This document shows, one piece after another, positions 36,061-49,186 of a stretch of 64,000 nt of DNA. Under the pieces are notes generated by a model. It was not told the DNA's origin and ran no database searches. It saw only the letters and a program-made list of their open reading frames with translations. Within the stretch, counting starts at the first letter, position 1; each line of letters starts with the position of its first letter. The stretch covers positions 436,501 through 500,500 of the forward strand of contig JAREIK010002415.1 of NCBI GenBank assembly GCA_029783825.1, in the 5' to 3' direction. This stretch comes from Sapria himalayana (Eukaryota; Streptophyta; Magnoliopsida; Malpighiales; Rafflesiaceae). The position numbers were made by a program, and so were the translations under genes.

Positions 36061-38490
36061 AATTAGGGTTCTGTATTTATAAATTAGTTTAGGTATTTAT
36101 TGGAAATCCTAGAATCAACAAAATGCCTTCCAATTTCCTTGCATGATTTTACCCCCTAATGTCCAAGTAAATGTAATTGTAGGGTTGATAGTTTATTTGT
36201 ATTAATGAATATTTAAAATTATGAGTTTATTTTGTGATGGCTAAAGCCAATGATGTACCTATAATGCCCTTGGCTGAAAATACAAATAATATGCATGTAA
36301 TAGAATAGGCTAGCTTGTATTGTGGTTTGATTGATCTAGATAACATGAAGACCATCACATATTTTTGTGAATGTTTTGATTCATATGCTTGATGAGCTAA
36401 GCTTGATTTTATGGTAAATATGTGTTCTTTATGATGGTTATAAAACTTGTGTATTCAATTGGCTAGCTATGAAGCCTTTGTTTATTTTGTTAATTAAGAT
36501 ATACATTCTTTGTATTCATTTTCTAAGTAGGTTATGAAGCATTTTGTATTCTATTTACCAAGCAGGTTGTATAATAGAGTCTATGTTTTTATTTTGTGGT
36601 GTTTGGATGGTTGGATACCAATTTTGTTAGACCTTAAAAAGTTTCATGGTGTGAAGTTTATATGCCTAACCACATGTAAACATAAACCAAATGGCATGCA
36701 CATGTTAATTATATTAGATAGGTATGTATGGTTGGTTGCATTACACATATTTATTTGGATAGTAATTAATGCTTCGTCTAAAGTTAGATATAATGGTTCA
36801 ATTTGGAGAATGTTAGATATTCAAAACAATTATATTAGGTTGAATTATTTGGAAATCTAGTGTTCAATTTGTTATTCTAGATTAATTTTTTTGGCATTCT
36901 AATATCAAAAGCTGTTATTTTAGACTATAATTTATGAAAGTTTTTTGACCGAATCTATTTTTTGAAATTGAATGGATTTGAAAATGTCTGAAACTATTAT
37001 TTCTGAACTAATTTATGTATACCTATTTGAAGTTATTATTCTAGACTAAATTATTTGTTAGTCCAGTGTTCAAAGTTATTCCAGACTTAATTGTTAGTAT
37101 ATTTAGTATTATAAACAATTAATCTAGACTAAATTATAATGTATAGATAGCGTACTTACATTAAATAGCTTTTGAAAGTAGGTTCTCCATTTTCATTAGT
37201 ATTTCCAAATGTGGGATGTGGGCATAGACGCACTTTTACTACTTTGTTTTTTTGCACAAGGCTCAATTTGAACCTAATGATGTTTTTGTCCCCAAACATC
37301 ATTATGATTCAAAGTGAACAACATTAATGCCTTCCCATCAAGTATGTCCTAATTGATGTTAAATAAACATATATGACATGTTGGTGTGATATACTTCACT
37401 CATGTGACATGATGATATGACATATATCATAAATGGTAATCTTTTCCCCAACTTTCCACGCACATTCAACAACTTGAGTTCATCATCAAACTTGTAAATA
37501 TCATTTTCATCCCTAATGTGCTAATATATCGTTGTTTGTATTTACAAAAAAAAAGTTTCAATATATTTTTTGTTAAATAATCTATACATTTTGTAAAATA
37601 AAGGAAATCTGATGTTGATAGTGGACTATTGTGATGCAGATGAATAATGGTATAATATGTGTAATTATTTGAACCCACAACCAGACATAAATGGTGGTGT
37701 CTTGTTAGACAACTAATCACTTCAATATTTTCTATTAATAACTTGTAGTGTAGGATGACATTGAATGATCAGAGACCACATGGATTCGATAGTGCAAAAA
37801 GCTAAACTTTTTTCAAGAAGAACTAGCTTGATATAACATGTATTCAAGGAAGGTAATCAATTAATCTGATAATGATTATGACTCTAAATCATTACTTTTA
37901 TGTTTAATGTGACTGTCTCATTAATTTCATGATCATTTCCTTTTTTAGTTAATGTTGATGATAAAAACTTCTCGCATGATGCAACAACTCAAGTGAATCC
38001 TCATGAAGATGCCATTTGTAACCAAGATCAATTCAATTGTGAATCCAAATTTGTTTAAAAAACTTGTTTTTAGAAAGATACATGTCCCAAGTAGATGATG
38101 AATATTATTAAGGGTACTTTAATTTCTATGAGAGAGAATATGATCACAGCAAGTACAATGATATTTATGGATTTGATAATGAACTCATGGCATTAAATAT
38201 TCCATTTGTAAAATGTGTCACATCATTATGCCACAACATCATGCCACAACAATAAATATGCGACTTCAACATGCCCCATAGTCTTATTCAACATAAATTA
38301 AAAGACATTTGGTTGTAGGTGCATGGATGTGCCATATTTCAATTCAAAGGGCATTTGGGATCAAAAGAATACATCATGGATAAATAGGCCCAATGTAAGA
38401 ACCCAAGTTCTAAAAGATCACTCTTTCTCATTGTTTGGTCAATAGATTAGTTCCTAATCTATTAGTAATATTAATGAATATCAATATGAT
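36061..38490. other. Unassigned AT-rich region
   Basis: No recognised gene. A 108-codon open frame (36534-36860 +) is rich in Ile, Leu and Trp and matches no family I know. Around 36870-37140 the phrase TTATTCTAGACTAAATT recurs in several degenerate forms, suggesting a decayed repeat. GTGGGATGTGGGCATAGACG near 37214 stands out as GC-richer. No terminal repeats were found. Confidence 0.4.
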
Positions 38491-38499
38491 TGAGTGGAT

Positions 38500-41350
38500 T
38501 ATAGGCATGCATACAATGTCACGACTCATACTTTTCTAGGCTGAATCATGCCACCACATCGAGCCATAGCAGCTCAACACTCCTCCAAATGGAGGTATCC
38601 CAACATTGCTTGATGTCTTGTCATCAACCTAGGCCATGTCAAGTTGGCTAGAGTCTATTTGAATCCAGCATGACCAAGCTCATGGCACAAGTCGTGCCTA
38701 ATGTCATGCCTGAGCATGAACCCATGGGGCATGACTAGGTTGAACATGAGCATGACATGACCTCATGTGGATCCATGGCACAAGTCATGGACCATGTTGG
38801 CTTACATGGGCTTGAGTAAGCAACAAGCTTCATGGTACATGGACAATTCCAAACCATAATGTTTTATTTTAAATAAGAATGGTATAGAACTATGAATTTT
38901 TAAAAATAAAATACTAAAATGAGGAAAAAAAATTATGTTTTAACTGTACAATATAATATTTTGTGCAATAAAATTCATCAGAATTTTTAACTTGTCTACA
39001 AAGAAGAATATGAAATAAAATTTTAAAAATACAATATAAAAAAATTTAATTTCCTAAATTTATTTAGTATTTGGAAATTAAACTTCTATATTACAATCAT
39101 TATTTGACTAGTCCTAGATGTTTATCTTTTAAAAATCTTTTTAAGTTCATTGATTAGAACTTGAAAAGTAATCCATGCATCTTCTCATTCTTTTAAATAA
39201 ATCAAAACTTCTAGTATATTCAGTGCTAGATTCGTCTTCTTATCTGAAATTATATTCATACAAATAAAAAAAATAAACTATAATGCTTTGATATATACTA
39301 TAAGTATACATAAATCATATGTTATTTTAGATATGTCAAAAAAAATGACTCATAAAATTTACACCACCTCAATTTGTTAATTTTTTTTAAAAATTGATGG
39401 ATATATATATAGTAATTGATATCTAAATACTTTGACAGCTCACACTTATTGGATATACTATTTCTTTTCTTTTCCTTAGATAATTTATTGAAAATTTTAT
39501 CTTCCTTGAATATATTTTGAGTCATAGTATTCAAAAGTATACTTATCATTTTTATTTTCATAATATTTATATAAGTTATATATTGTTCATATATTTTATT
39601 CTATTATTCTTGTGGTCAGTTCAAATATTTTACTATAAAATAAAAAATACTTTTTATGCCTTCTATCTTAACTTTCGAATCTTTACAAATAACTAAACAA
39701 TAAAATGATGAAATTGTCTATTATTATTTTAAAAAATTCTTTCCATCTCTATAACTATTTAGCTAAAAAGAGGATCTTGTACATGTTGAAACATATGACT
39801 CATATTTCAAATATACCTAAGTACAATACATATTCATAGTATCATAAAATATCTTTAAAAGTTTAAAAGTGAAAAGCTTGTCTAGCAATCATAATTAGTT
39901 ATGAAGACATCACCATTTTTACTATTCATAATTTAGACAGAATATTTTGGTAGCCAAAGTAAAATTCAAATATTAAGTTTTTTGAATTCCAATGATATTA
40001 GACAGCACATTATATTTTTTTACACATACTAATTGATTTAAACTATGAAATTCTGGTAATTTATTAGATGTGTTAATAAATTTTATAGAAGCTTGAATAA
40101 CTTATAATGGGAGCAAAGCAAATTTTAATTCGACTTGTAGTATTATGTGAATAATATAATACATACATATAATATGAAACATTTTAGCTAAGAGATCTTT
40201 TCTTATACTTAAAATAATAAGTTTATAATTACATTATGACATCTAACATGTCAATGCCGTTATGATGTTGAAATATCTAATGAAATCATTATAATTTTTA
40301 GTGTATCCAATTTGAATTAACACAATGAATTGTGATACATATAAATGACATATTATTTTGAGTGATCCATATATCTGACTTCACCAATAACCAATACCAC
40401 ATTACTATTATTTCTATGATTTCTATGATTTTTAATTATTAATTTTCTATCAAATATAAAACATCTGATAATATTAGTTCTGCAAGTCGATCCAGAAATA
40501 TTATGATGTCCATGTTGAACATATTTTTGCATAAAATATACTTAAACTTAGAATCCTCCACAAATTTTGGTGTAATACCCATACTAGTAATCAAGAACTA
40601 TATATTTTCTTACAAATTTTATATTTTATATTTTCTTACAAATTTTTGCATAAAACATGAGATTAAACTTAGTATACCCATACTAATTTTATATTTTCTT
40701 ACAAATTTATTGTTATACATGAAGAGAGTAACTAAAGTTTAGTGATATTAAGATGAGTTTGACTAGGATCTAATACACTTTACTTTTGATATATTTATAA
40801 TGTCATATAAGTTATTCAATCTCATGATTATTTCACAACTATATATTTTCTATAGTATCTTTATTGTACTGAATGTTTGTCATCTCATCTACTATTTTTC
40901 TTTTTTATTATATAAATATGTAACCATACCATAAAATTTATCTAGTAAGCTTTATTCTAGTCGGATGGGGAGACATAGGATGAAAACTAGATGTGGTTGG
41001 GGTCTATAAATCTATAACCTCAAAAAGATTACACTTAATTTGATTAATTTCACTAAAATTCATTTTAAATATTAATTTTTTTTATTACTCATAGTAGAAA
41101 AATTTGCCAATAAGTCTTAATCCATCAATTGAAATAAAAAAAATATCTAGAACTTGACAAATTATGCATTTTGTAGTCCTCTTACATATAATTATTATGC
41201 ATCACAACACCTTCTAGCCCATAATAGTATGTGCCTTCGGACCATCCTGACACAAATCAACTCAAGAGTTGAGTTGTATTGTGCTAGACCCATGTTTTTT
41301 GGGTCATGCCATGTGCTAATCTAGGGTATCCAAACTATTTTCCACCTCTA
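38500..41350 (-). mobile_element. Decayed hAT element G of the same family
   Basis: Left subterminal block (about 38500-38850) has repeated CATGAC / GGCATG words. The right end reads TTTTCCACCTCTA (41338-41350), a worn form of TTTGACACCTCTA. The - strand at 39322-39561 includes CELSKYLDINYY and LRWCKFYESFF, aligning with SELSRYLDTDYC and LQWWKSYEST of the transposase at 2938-5061. At 40340-40420 the text equivalent to the SDIWT region is still visible. Heavily mutated. I found no matching target duplication and the left end (TATAGGCATGC, 38500) is uncertain. Confidence 0.7.
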
Positions 41351-44168
41351 CTTTCATCACATATATTAGTGCAAAATAAAAATTTATGGTTGGCCTCTAT
41401 ATTTTGGGTTTCATGGACACTTATAACCATTGACAACTTTTCATTCCACTTTCTTTTTCTCCATTCTAGGTACTTTTTGGGGGTGGAGCAAAAGGTAATG
41501 ATCTTTAGCTCAAAAAAGATCTATGGAACAAGACATTGCCAAATTTAGGCTTGTTGCAAGTGACAAGGACGTGGTATTACAAATTGGTAGATTATACTCT
41601 TCATTGTATGATATCACTATTTTTTATGGAATAAATAATCTTCTTCTTCTACCCATTTATTGAGGTAATAAATGATTACATGTGGCACCTTCTTATAGGT
41701 AGTGGCTATCTGGAATGACTTAAGCATATTCATTTCCCATTAGGAAAAAATGCCATCAGTTTCAATGGGTTTTTAAGTAGTGAATTTGGAGCTAACATTA
41801 CGAAGCTACTTTTATAATTTATTATACATTTTTTGAATAATGTATTGTACCAACCCTCATTTTGGATTATAATAATCTTGAATGCACATCATATGGACTA
41901 GGTTTGATTAGTGACATTATATACTCAATTTTCAAATATAGACATAATTATGGTATGATACTCAAGTGAGAATCAAATTTATAATCAAAATATTTGAGTT
42001 ACATAATTTTTTGTAGATCTCACCATGTGGTGCAAATGTTGAGTTTATATAATTAGCTAATAAATTTATAATATTTATGTATCTTCCCATCTTGATTGTT
42101 AGATTTATATAGGTAAAAGTTTTAAAATTTTTTGTAAATCATACTATATAGTGCAAATGATAAGTAATATACTAATATAGAATTGAAATAAATGCCCAGT
42201 ATTTTTTTTTTTAATTCTACACTAATTAAACTAATAAAAAAACAGATGTTTCATATATTATTGCAACAAATTACTCATGTTAAATAAATACCTCAAAAAA
42301 TCTAAAATATAATAGAGTATACTAAAAAATCACATGCAGATATCATACAATTGTTTAAGAAATTTCTTTTTAAAAATTTGCACTATTTACAAATTTAAGA
42401 AATTATAAATTAATTACTTTTATTATTTACACATTTAACACAATTTTAAAAATTTCAATTTGATGTTAAAATATCAAATTGAAGTTTTCTATTTTTAATT
42501 ATTGATTTATATAAAGTATAAACATTTTGTAATTTATTGCATGAGCACATTTTCTTTTAAATCATTTTTATTAGTATATTAATTTTAAACTGGACTATAT
42601 AATTAAACTAATAATATGATAAATACATATAATATGAAACTTTTTACTTTGTGAATATTCTCAAATTATTATTACTCATAAATTTATGCTAATATTATTA
42701 TTTGAACAATTATCATTTATTTTTATATAACATTATGATTAAAAAGGATTAGGTATTTGATGAAAATATAATTTTTAAAAATATTTAATATAAATTACCA
42801 GCAAACATGTGACATATAATTAACCCCTATTAGTCCATATATCATAGGCAGTAGATACAAGACTCATTTTAGAATATGCTTTTAAATTTCTTTAAAATAT
42901 TAATTTTTTTTTAATTTTTGCAATTTTTCATTATATTATTATGAGAAGTCATCCTGAGAATTTTATACTTAGAAGATTTCACATATTTTTGAATAAAATA
43001 TATAAATATGGAGAAATTACACCCTATGCAAAAGGCTCATTTTAGAATGAGATATAAGAAAGAATAATATTTAACAACTTTATCCTCATTACAATTATAA
43101 TAAGGCAACCTCCACCTAATTCACGTAACACAAACTTCTAAAATAACCAATCAACCTAATACTATACTAACATAAATAACTTTTAACTTTAAAACTCATA
43201 TAAAATTTGATATATTAAAATTTGTATAATCACATAATAAAAATATAAATATAAGATCTCAAAATTTTAGTAAAAGCCTTAATACAATAGATTATTTTAT
43301 AACATTTACATCAAACATAGATAACCCATCAACTATTAATATTTAAGCTACATATTTTTTTATAACTTTTATCTTGGGTGAAAATTACTACCTTATCTAA
43401 CACATTTTATAGTTGAGTTCCATATTTTATAACATATTCTTTTTATTTTTACAACCATTTACTATTTGCTTACAAACGCTGAAAGCAGCGAATCTATACA
43501 ACATAAGAATTATTAATTTTTTTTATCAGCATAAATTTCATAATTTTATCATCTTGTTAACTAGGATTAATATCATATTTTACAAGAAAAAAAAAATACT
43601 TGAGCAACACATAAAAGTCAAAGGAATAGACTAATGAAAATAAATAATAATAATAAAAACCTTTATCATACGAATTTGATCACTTATAGCCTACAACATT
43701 ATCAATTACTAGTTATTTTTTAGCATTTAAATAATTAAGTTCAGAATTATAAAAATTCAAAACTTTCAAATAAAAAAAATGAAAAGAGAAATAAATTATA
43801 AAAAAAATCACATGAAACATAATTAAGCTAATTGAGGATAAATCTTAGAATATAAAAAAAATATTTATTAAATATTATTAGCCTCGACTACATTTTAAAT
43901 CATATAAAATATATTTTAACAGATTTGATTGAAAAAATATAATTTAAATAGTAATGATGCTAAAATAATCACGAGCTTCACCTTAACTATAGTAGTAGTC
44001 AAGTCATAGTTCATGAGTGCCCAACCATGACCTTTATTCAGCATGTCGGGTCTGACACAACTCAAGACTTAATGATGTGCAACACAATCCAACCTAGTGG
44101 ACACTTCAAGGTATGGATCATGTTCTTTGCAACCACATCCCATGTGGATGTGAATCCGACCATAAATA
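41351..44168. other. AT-rich region with a possible further hAT remnant
   Basis: Mostly featureless. The 43960-44165 segment has CATGACC and ACACAACTC words like hAT subterminal DNA, and about 42815-42860 weakly resembles the SDIWT region of the family. I would not call an element on this alone. Confidence 0.35.
44164..44168. repeat. 5-bp target-site duplication AAATA of the Copia element
   Basis: AAATA here is repeated at 48693-48697, immediately outside both LTRs. Confidence 0.9.
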
Positions 44169-44401
44169 TGTTAAATAAACATTAAATGTCCGTTTTTAAT
44201 GCGGAAGATAAAATGTCAAGAGTTAGCAATTAATCTTAAGGGGGATAATACTTTTAAATTTCTGGTTTTATTAGGACAAATTATAGCCTATAAATAAATC
44301 ATTGTATTGATTGTAATAAACAATAGAATTAAAAGGAAAAATTTCTTTTGAGAAATATTTTTTCTCTGTTATAGTTTGCAGCCAATATTTTTTTTTTTAC
44401 A
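44169..44401 (+). repeat. 5' LTR of Copia element
   Basis: 233 bp, TG...CA ends. Contains CCTATAAATAAATC (44290-44303), a TATA-like sequence conserved in the 3' LTR. Confidence 0.93.
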
Positions 44402-44439
44402 AATTGGTATCGGAGGGATGAGAAGTATAATCAATAATG

Positions 44440-47400
44440 TGCCGCTGCCTTGATTAATGAATGTAAATTACGAAAATTGGAGCATTCAAATAAAAGCTCA
44501 TCTCGGTTCTGTGGATTGTTGGGAGGTGATTCAAGAAGGTTTTGAAGAACCAGAATCTACCAAATGATATATGACGACTCAAAATAATGTGTTGAAAGAG
44601 GCACGATCAAAGGATAAGACGCCATTGTACATCCTGTTCTAAGCGGTTGATGAGTCGGACTTTGAGAACATTACGAGTGCAAAAACTTCAAAAGAAGCAT
44701 ACAACATCTTGGAGACTACATACAAAGAAGCCGACCAAGTTAAACAAGTTCGTTTTCAAATTCTTCGCAACGAGTTAAAAGGCATGAAGATGAAGAAGTC
44801 AGAAGGTATATCCGATTACATCACGCGTGTTCAAACCATGGTGAATCAACTAAACAGAGATGAAGAAAAGTTATCTGATATGCGAGTCATAAAAAAGATT
44901 CTGAGGTCGTTAACCAACAATTTCAAGAATGTGGTATGTGTCATAGAAAAGTCAAATGATCTAGCAACGTTCACGTTTGACGAGCTTGCAGGTTTCCTAA
45001 TGACACATGAATATCGTAAGAAGAAGAAGGATGAGGTACTTGAGCATGCACTTCAAACCAAAGTATCATTCAATGATGAAAAAATATTATATTCTCAAAA
45101 CTTTTGAGGTAAATGACGTGACTGTGGTGGTCGAGGAAATAGTTACAGTGAGAAAAGCCACAATCAAGAAAGATATCATGAGAAAAAAAAGCAATCAAAC
45201 TAAAAAAATTGGCGTGGAATAGAACGTGATCGTGGAAGAGGTTGGTCAAATTATTCCAACTTCGAGTGCTACAAGTGTGACAAATATGGTCATTATGCAA
45301 AGGATTGTAATTCCGATAAATATTACAATTATGGAAATGTGAAAAATTTTATAAAAGAATATCGAGTCGAGAAAAAGATAGAAGAGAACCAACCTAGTCA
45401 TGGAAGAAGAGGTGGAAAAAGATTCTCTTAATGACATATAACAAAGTCAACACCGACAAATACCCGGTGTGGTAACTTGACAAGGCTGCAAGCAACCATA
45501 TGTGCGAGCACGAGCATTGTTTCAAAGAGATATAAAAGGTTGAAGTTGTATGTGTATCGTTTGGAGATAGCTCAAAGGTTGAGGTAAAAGGCCAATATAT
45601 AATTTATTATGTACAAAAAAATGATTTCATTGGGTCAATCCAAGATGTGTATTACGTACCAGATCTCAAAAGCAATATTTTAAGTATGAGACAACTCAAG
45701 AAGAAAGGTTATTCAATTTTAATAAAAGACCAGATATTACTATAGAAAGACAAGCAAGGGCGTCAGTCGCACAAATTGAAATGGGAAGAAATCGGATGTA
45801 CACACTGAATTTGAGAAGTATACGAGAAAAATATTTGCAACTTAACGTGAAAGACAGGGCATCATTGTGACATCTCTGTTTTCGTCACTACATCATGAAA
45901 GCCTAAACAAGTTGACAAAGAAAAACATGGTGCACGGACTACCGGACATGAAATACGAGAAAAAATTTTATGAAGAATGTGTGCTCAAAAAGTACACAAG
46001 AATGTCATTTCAAAAGAAAGTAGAATATCAGGCTAAACAACCTCTCGAGTTGATCCATTCCGACATATGTGGACTAATCACCAATGAATCATTCAGCGGC
46101 AAAAGGTATTTTATTTCTTTTATTGATAATTTCTCACAAAAAACTTGAGTTTATTTTCTGAAAGAAAAATCTGAAGCATTTGAGGTGTTTAAAAAATTCA
46201 AAGTATAATTGAAAAAGACAACCGGTAGATATATTAAATCTGTACGATCTGATAGAGACGACTAATACACTTCAACTATTTTCATGGAGTATTGTGAAGA
46301 GCAAGGCATAAAACAATTTTTAACCGCACCGTATTCTCTACAGCAAAACAGTATAGTCGAGAGGAAGAACCAGATCATTCTCGACATGGTTCGGTCAATG
46401 CTCAAAAGCAAGAAAATGCCGAAAAAATTTTGGGCGGAAGCCGTACAATGTGTCGTCTATGTTCAAAATCAGTATCCACATACGAAGTATAATCAAACAC
46501 CACAAGAGACATGAAGTGGACAAAAACTGACAGCCTCTCATCTCAAAGTATCCGGCAATTTGGCCTACGCACACGTACCAGATCAGCGAAGAACAAAGCT
46601 CGAAGACAAAAACAAAAAATATATTTTTATTGGGTATAATGAAAAAACAAAAGGATACAAGCTCTTTGACCCGATAAGCAAAATAATTCTAGTGAGCCGT
46701 GATATACGAGTTCATGAAGCAAATGAATGAGATTGAAATAAAACAACAGATGATATCATCGAAGATGAAGAATCATCAACTGTTATGCCAACAACTATAC
46801 CAAAAAATTCTGAAACTATTGATGATGAAGATAAACCGCAACCCAAAATACGAAACTTGCAAGATTTGTATGATTCGACAAATGAGGAACACCTTGCATA
46901 TCTTTTGGTAGATTCAGAGAATTTAAGTTTTGAACAAGCAATACAAAATAAGAAGTATCAAACTGCCTTTGACGAGAAGATTAAAACAATAGATCACAAC
47001 AACACATGAGAATTAGCAGAATTACCGAAAGAAACTCAACTCATTGATGTCAAGTGGGTATTTAAGAGAAAGATGAATATTTAAGGGGTGATAGAATAAT
47101 ATAAGGCGAGACTTGTAGCAAAGTGAAACAAGCAAAAGGTGAGAATCGGGTATAACGAGGTGTTAGACACGTTGCAAGAATTGAGATAATCAGATTGCTC
47201 ATTTCACAAGCGGCTCAATTCAATTGACTGATATTACAAATGAATGTCAAATCAGTATTCCTGAATAGTGTATTTAAAGAAGAAGATTATATTAAATAAT
47301 CACCCGGGTACATGAAAATCGGAGAAGAAAAGAAGGTGTTGAAATTGAAGAATACAGTTTATGGGTTGAAACAAACATCACTAGCGTGAAATACTCGTAT

Positions 47401-48444
47401 AGATATAATTTTCAAAGAGAATGGTTCTAGCAATGTCCCTACGAACATACCATTTATGCGAAGAAGAATAGAGGTAATATGCTATTTGTTGCTCTTCATG
47501 TTGATAATCTCATCTTTATGAGGAATAATAATGAATTGATACAAATATTCAAGAGCACAATGACATGAGAATTCAAGATGACATATTTGAGCTTGATGAA
47601 GTCTTTCCTTGGTCTGGAGGTAAAACAGAAAAAATAAGTATCTTTGTATCCCAAGAGGAATATATAAAGGAGATTTTGAAGAAATATAGGATAGAGTCTT
47701 GAAATCCAGTTTCAACACAAATGGAACCAGGTACAAAACTTTCTAAGTTTGATTGAGGAGTACAAGTCGACGCAATCATATACCATAGTTTAGTGGGAAG
47801 CCTTCGCTATCTCACATGTACAAGGCCAGACCTTGTATTAAGTGTCGGCATTGTAAGTCAGCTTATGAAGGAGCCAGTCTATTCACATTGGAAGGCGTTA
47901 AAGTAAATTCAATGGTACATCAAAGGAACAATCTCACTCGGGTTATTCTATACAAATACGATAGATTACAAGTTAGTTAGATACTTCGACAACGATTGGT
48001 ACAATGACTTGGATGATCGGAAAAACACATTGGGTTATGTGTTTTTTTATGGGTGACACGACGTTTACTTGACTTTCAAAGAAACAACCAATCATGACAC
48101 TCGCCACATGAAACTAAATATGTTGTAATATCTTTATGTGTACGTCATTCGATATGACTCGAGATTTTTTGGGTGAGATAAAGTAATAACTTGGTGCAAC
48201 TGAGATACGAGTTGACAACAAATCAGCAATTAAGTTGAGCAAGAACCCGGTGAATCATGAGAGAAACAAGCATATTGACGTTCACTTTCACTTCATCCGA
48301 GATCAAGTGAAGGAAGTAAATATAAAATTAGTATACATGACAAGTCGGGACCAAGTTACAGATACCTTTACGAAACCGCTACCTATGATACTACTCGACA
48401 ACTACAAAAGATTACTCGATATAAAAGATAAGAGAAAAATTTAA
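44440..48444 (+). pseudogene. Copia gag-pol, multiply disrupted
   Basis: In order: gag start NYENWSIQIKAHL (about 44466-44505); gag core in an open stretch 44709-45107 (ITRVQTMVNQLNRDEEKL); zinc knuckle CYKCDKYGHYAKDC (45268-45309), complete CCHC; protease region decayed; integrase with IHSDICGLI and YFISFIDNFS (46050-46130) and NSIVERKNQ (46350-46375); RT with KWVFKRKM (about 47055) and LHVDNLIF in place of the YVDD motif (47493-47515); RNase H end TSRDQVTDTFTKPLP (48342-48386); stop at 48442-48444. Many in-frame stops and shifts rule out function. Confidence 0.9.
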
Positions 48445-48460
48445 GTTTATGGGAGAATTT

Positions 48461-48692
48461 TGTTAAATAAATATTAAATGTTCGTTTTTAATACAAAAGA
48501 TAATATGTAAAGAATTAGCAGTTACTCTTATAGGTGATAATAATTTTTAATTTTCAGTTTTATTAGGGCAAATTATAGCCTATAAATAAATCAATATATT
48601 GATTGTAATAAGCAATAGAATTAAAAGAAAAAAACTTCTTTTTAAAAATATTTCCCCTCAGTTATAGTTTGCAGGCAGCATATTTTTTTACA
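48461..48692 (+). repeat. 3' LTR of Copia element
   Basis: 232 bp, same ends as the 5' LTR. It lies 101 bp from the PEX1 stop codon, so PEX1 transcripts that run further would enter it in antisense. Confidence 0.93.
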
Positions 48693-48793
48693 AAATAAAG
48701 CACAATTAGGAAAAAAAAAAGAAATTTCTGAGGGCATACTTACTATAAATTTTAAAAAGTTTCACCTACAGAACCATTTGTTAGCTTCATTTT
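48693..48793 (-). other. Probable start of the PEX1 3' UTR
   Basis: 101 bp between the PEX1 stop codon and the Copia LTR. On the PEX1 strand it is T-rich (the complement of the A tract at 48711-48720). I see no clear AATAAA on that strand, so the poly(A) site may lie here without a canonical signal or inside the Copia LTR. Confidence 0.45.
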
Positions 48794-48832
48794 TCATGCA
48801 AGAGTAGCTCTTTTACCCTTGCTTTCCATCAA
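48794..48832 (-). CDS. PEX1: PEX1, last coding exon
   Basis: Encodes the C-terminal 12 residues LMESKGKRATLA and the stop. The ending GKRATLA is the conserved C-terminus of plant PEX1. Joined in phase 0 to the exon at 48905-49186 across a 72-bp intron (AG acceptor at 48833-48834). The intron has no stop in this frame, so an unspliced message would also encode this end. Confidence 0.85.
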   Translation of the reverse strand: MMESKGKRATLA

Positions 48833-48904
48833 CTGTGGACGCAAATTCAAATATTTTAGTATCAACCAGAAAGCCAGAAACGTGTGGTGGTTCAGAGAGA
48901 AGAC
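48833..48904 (-). other. 72-bp in-frame PEX1 intron (possible exitron)
   Basis: On the - strand it begins GTCTTCTCTCTG and ends TTGCGTCCACAG, with a branch-like TACTAAA about 25 nt before the acceptor. Length 72 is a multiple of three and it has no stop codon, so retention would add 24 residues (a hydrophobic stretch around FLAFWLILKYL). The residues read from it do not resemble PEX1, while the flanks do, which supports splicing. Confidence 0.75.
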
Positions 48905-49186
48905 CTGTGCAGAAGCATATTTTTTTGAATCCATGAACTGGCTATAGATACGGCCGAGTCTCAGTCTCTCTGAATTAGAAATTGATGGTCTTGCTTTAGA
49001 CAAAACATCCTTCAGCATTGAACAAGTTACAACTGGCACCCTGCCGGGCTCATCAGACTCTGTGCCATTCAGATATTCGTGAACGGCAGCAAGCTGAGCA
49101 TCTGCAAGAAGAGCTTGTAGGTCTGCTCCACTAAATCCTTCAGTCATGCATGCTATTTCATCCAGGGATACTTCATTCATAGGCAG
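48905..49186 (-). CDS. PEX1: PEX1, penultimate exon (D2 AAA lid domain and C-terminal region)
   Basis: Encodes 94 residues beginning LPMNEVSLDEIACMTEGFSG. PEX1 is the AAA ATPase that with PEX6 pulls the PEX5 receptor from the peroxisomal membrane during matrix-protein import. The part CMTEGFSGADLQALLADAQL is the C-terminal helical lid of the second AAA domain, with the sensor-2 Gly-Ala-Asp. QLAAVHEYLN and the tail are PEX1-specific. It joins in phase 0 to LTVLSRK encoded at 62957-63074, across a 13,770-bp intron. Acceptor TTTTGCATGCAG, donor CACAG/GTCTTC. No damage is seen. Confidence 0.93.

Larger units (their letters stand above)
44169..48692 (+). mobile_element. Full-length but decayed Ty1/Copia retrotransposon
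   Basis: A 4,524-bp element with 5' LTR 44169-44401 and 3' LTR 48461-48692, both starting TGTTAAATAA and ending TTACA. A primer-binding site TGGTATCGGAGGG starts at 44405, and a purine-rich tract (GGGAGAATTT) precedes the 3' LTR. The target duplication is AAATA. By eye the LTRs differ at roughly 15% of positions including small indels, so the insertion is old. It lies just beyond the PEX1 3' end in convergent orientation. Confidence 0.95.
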
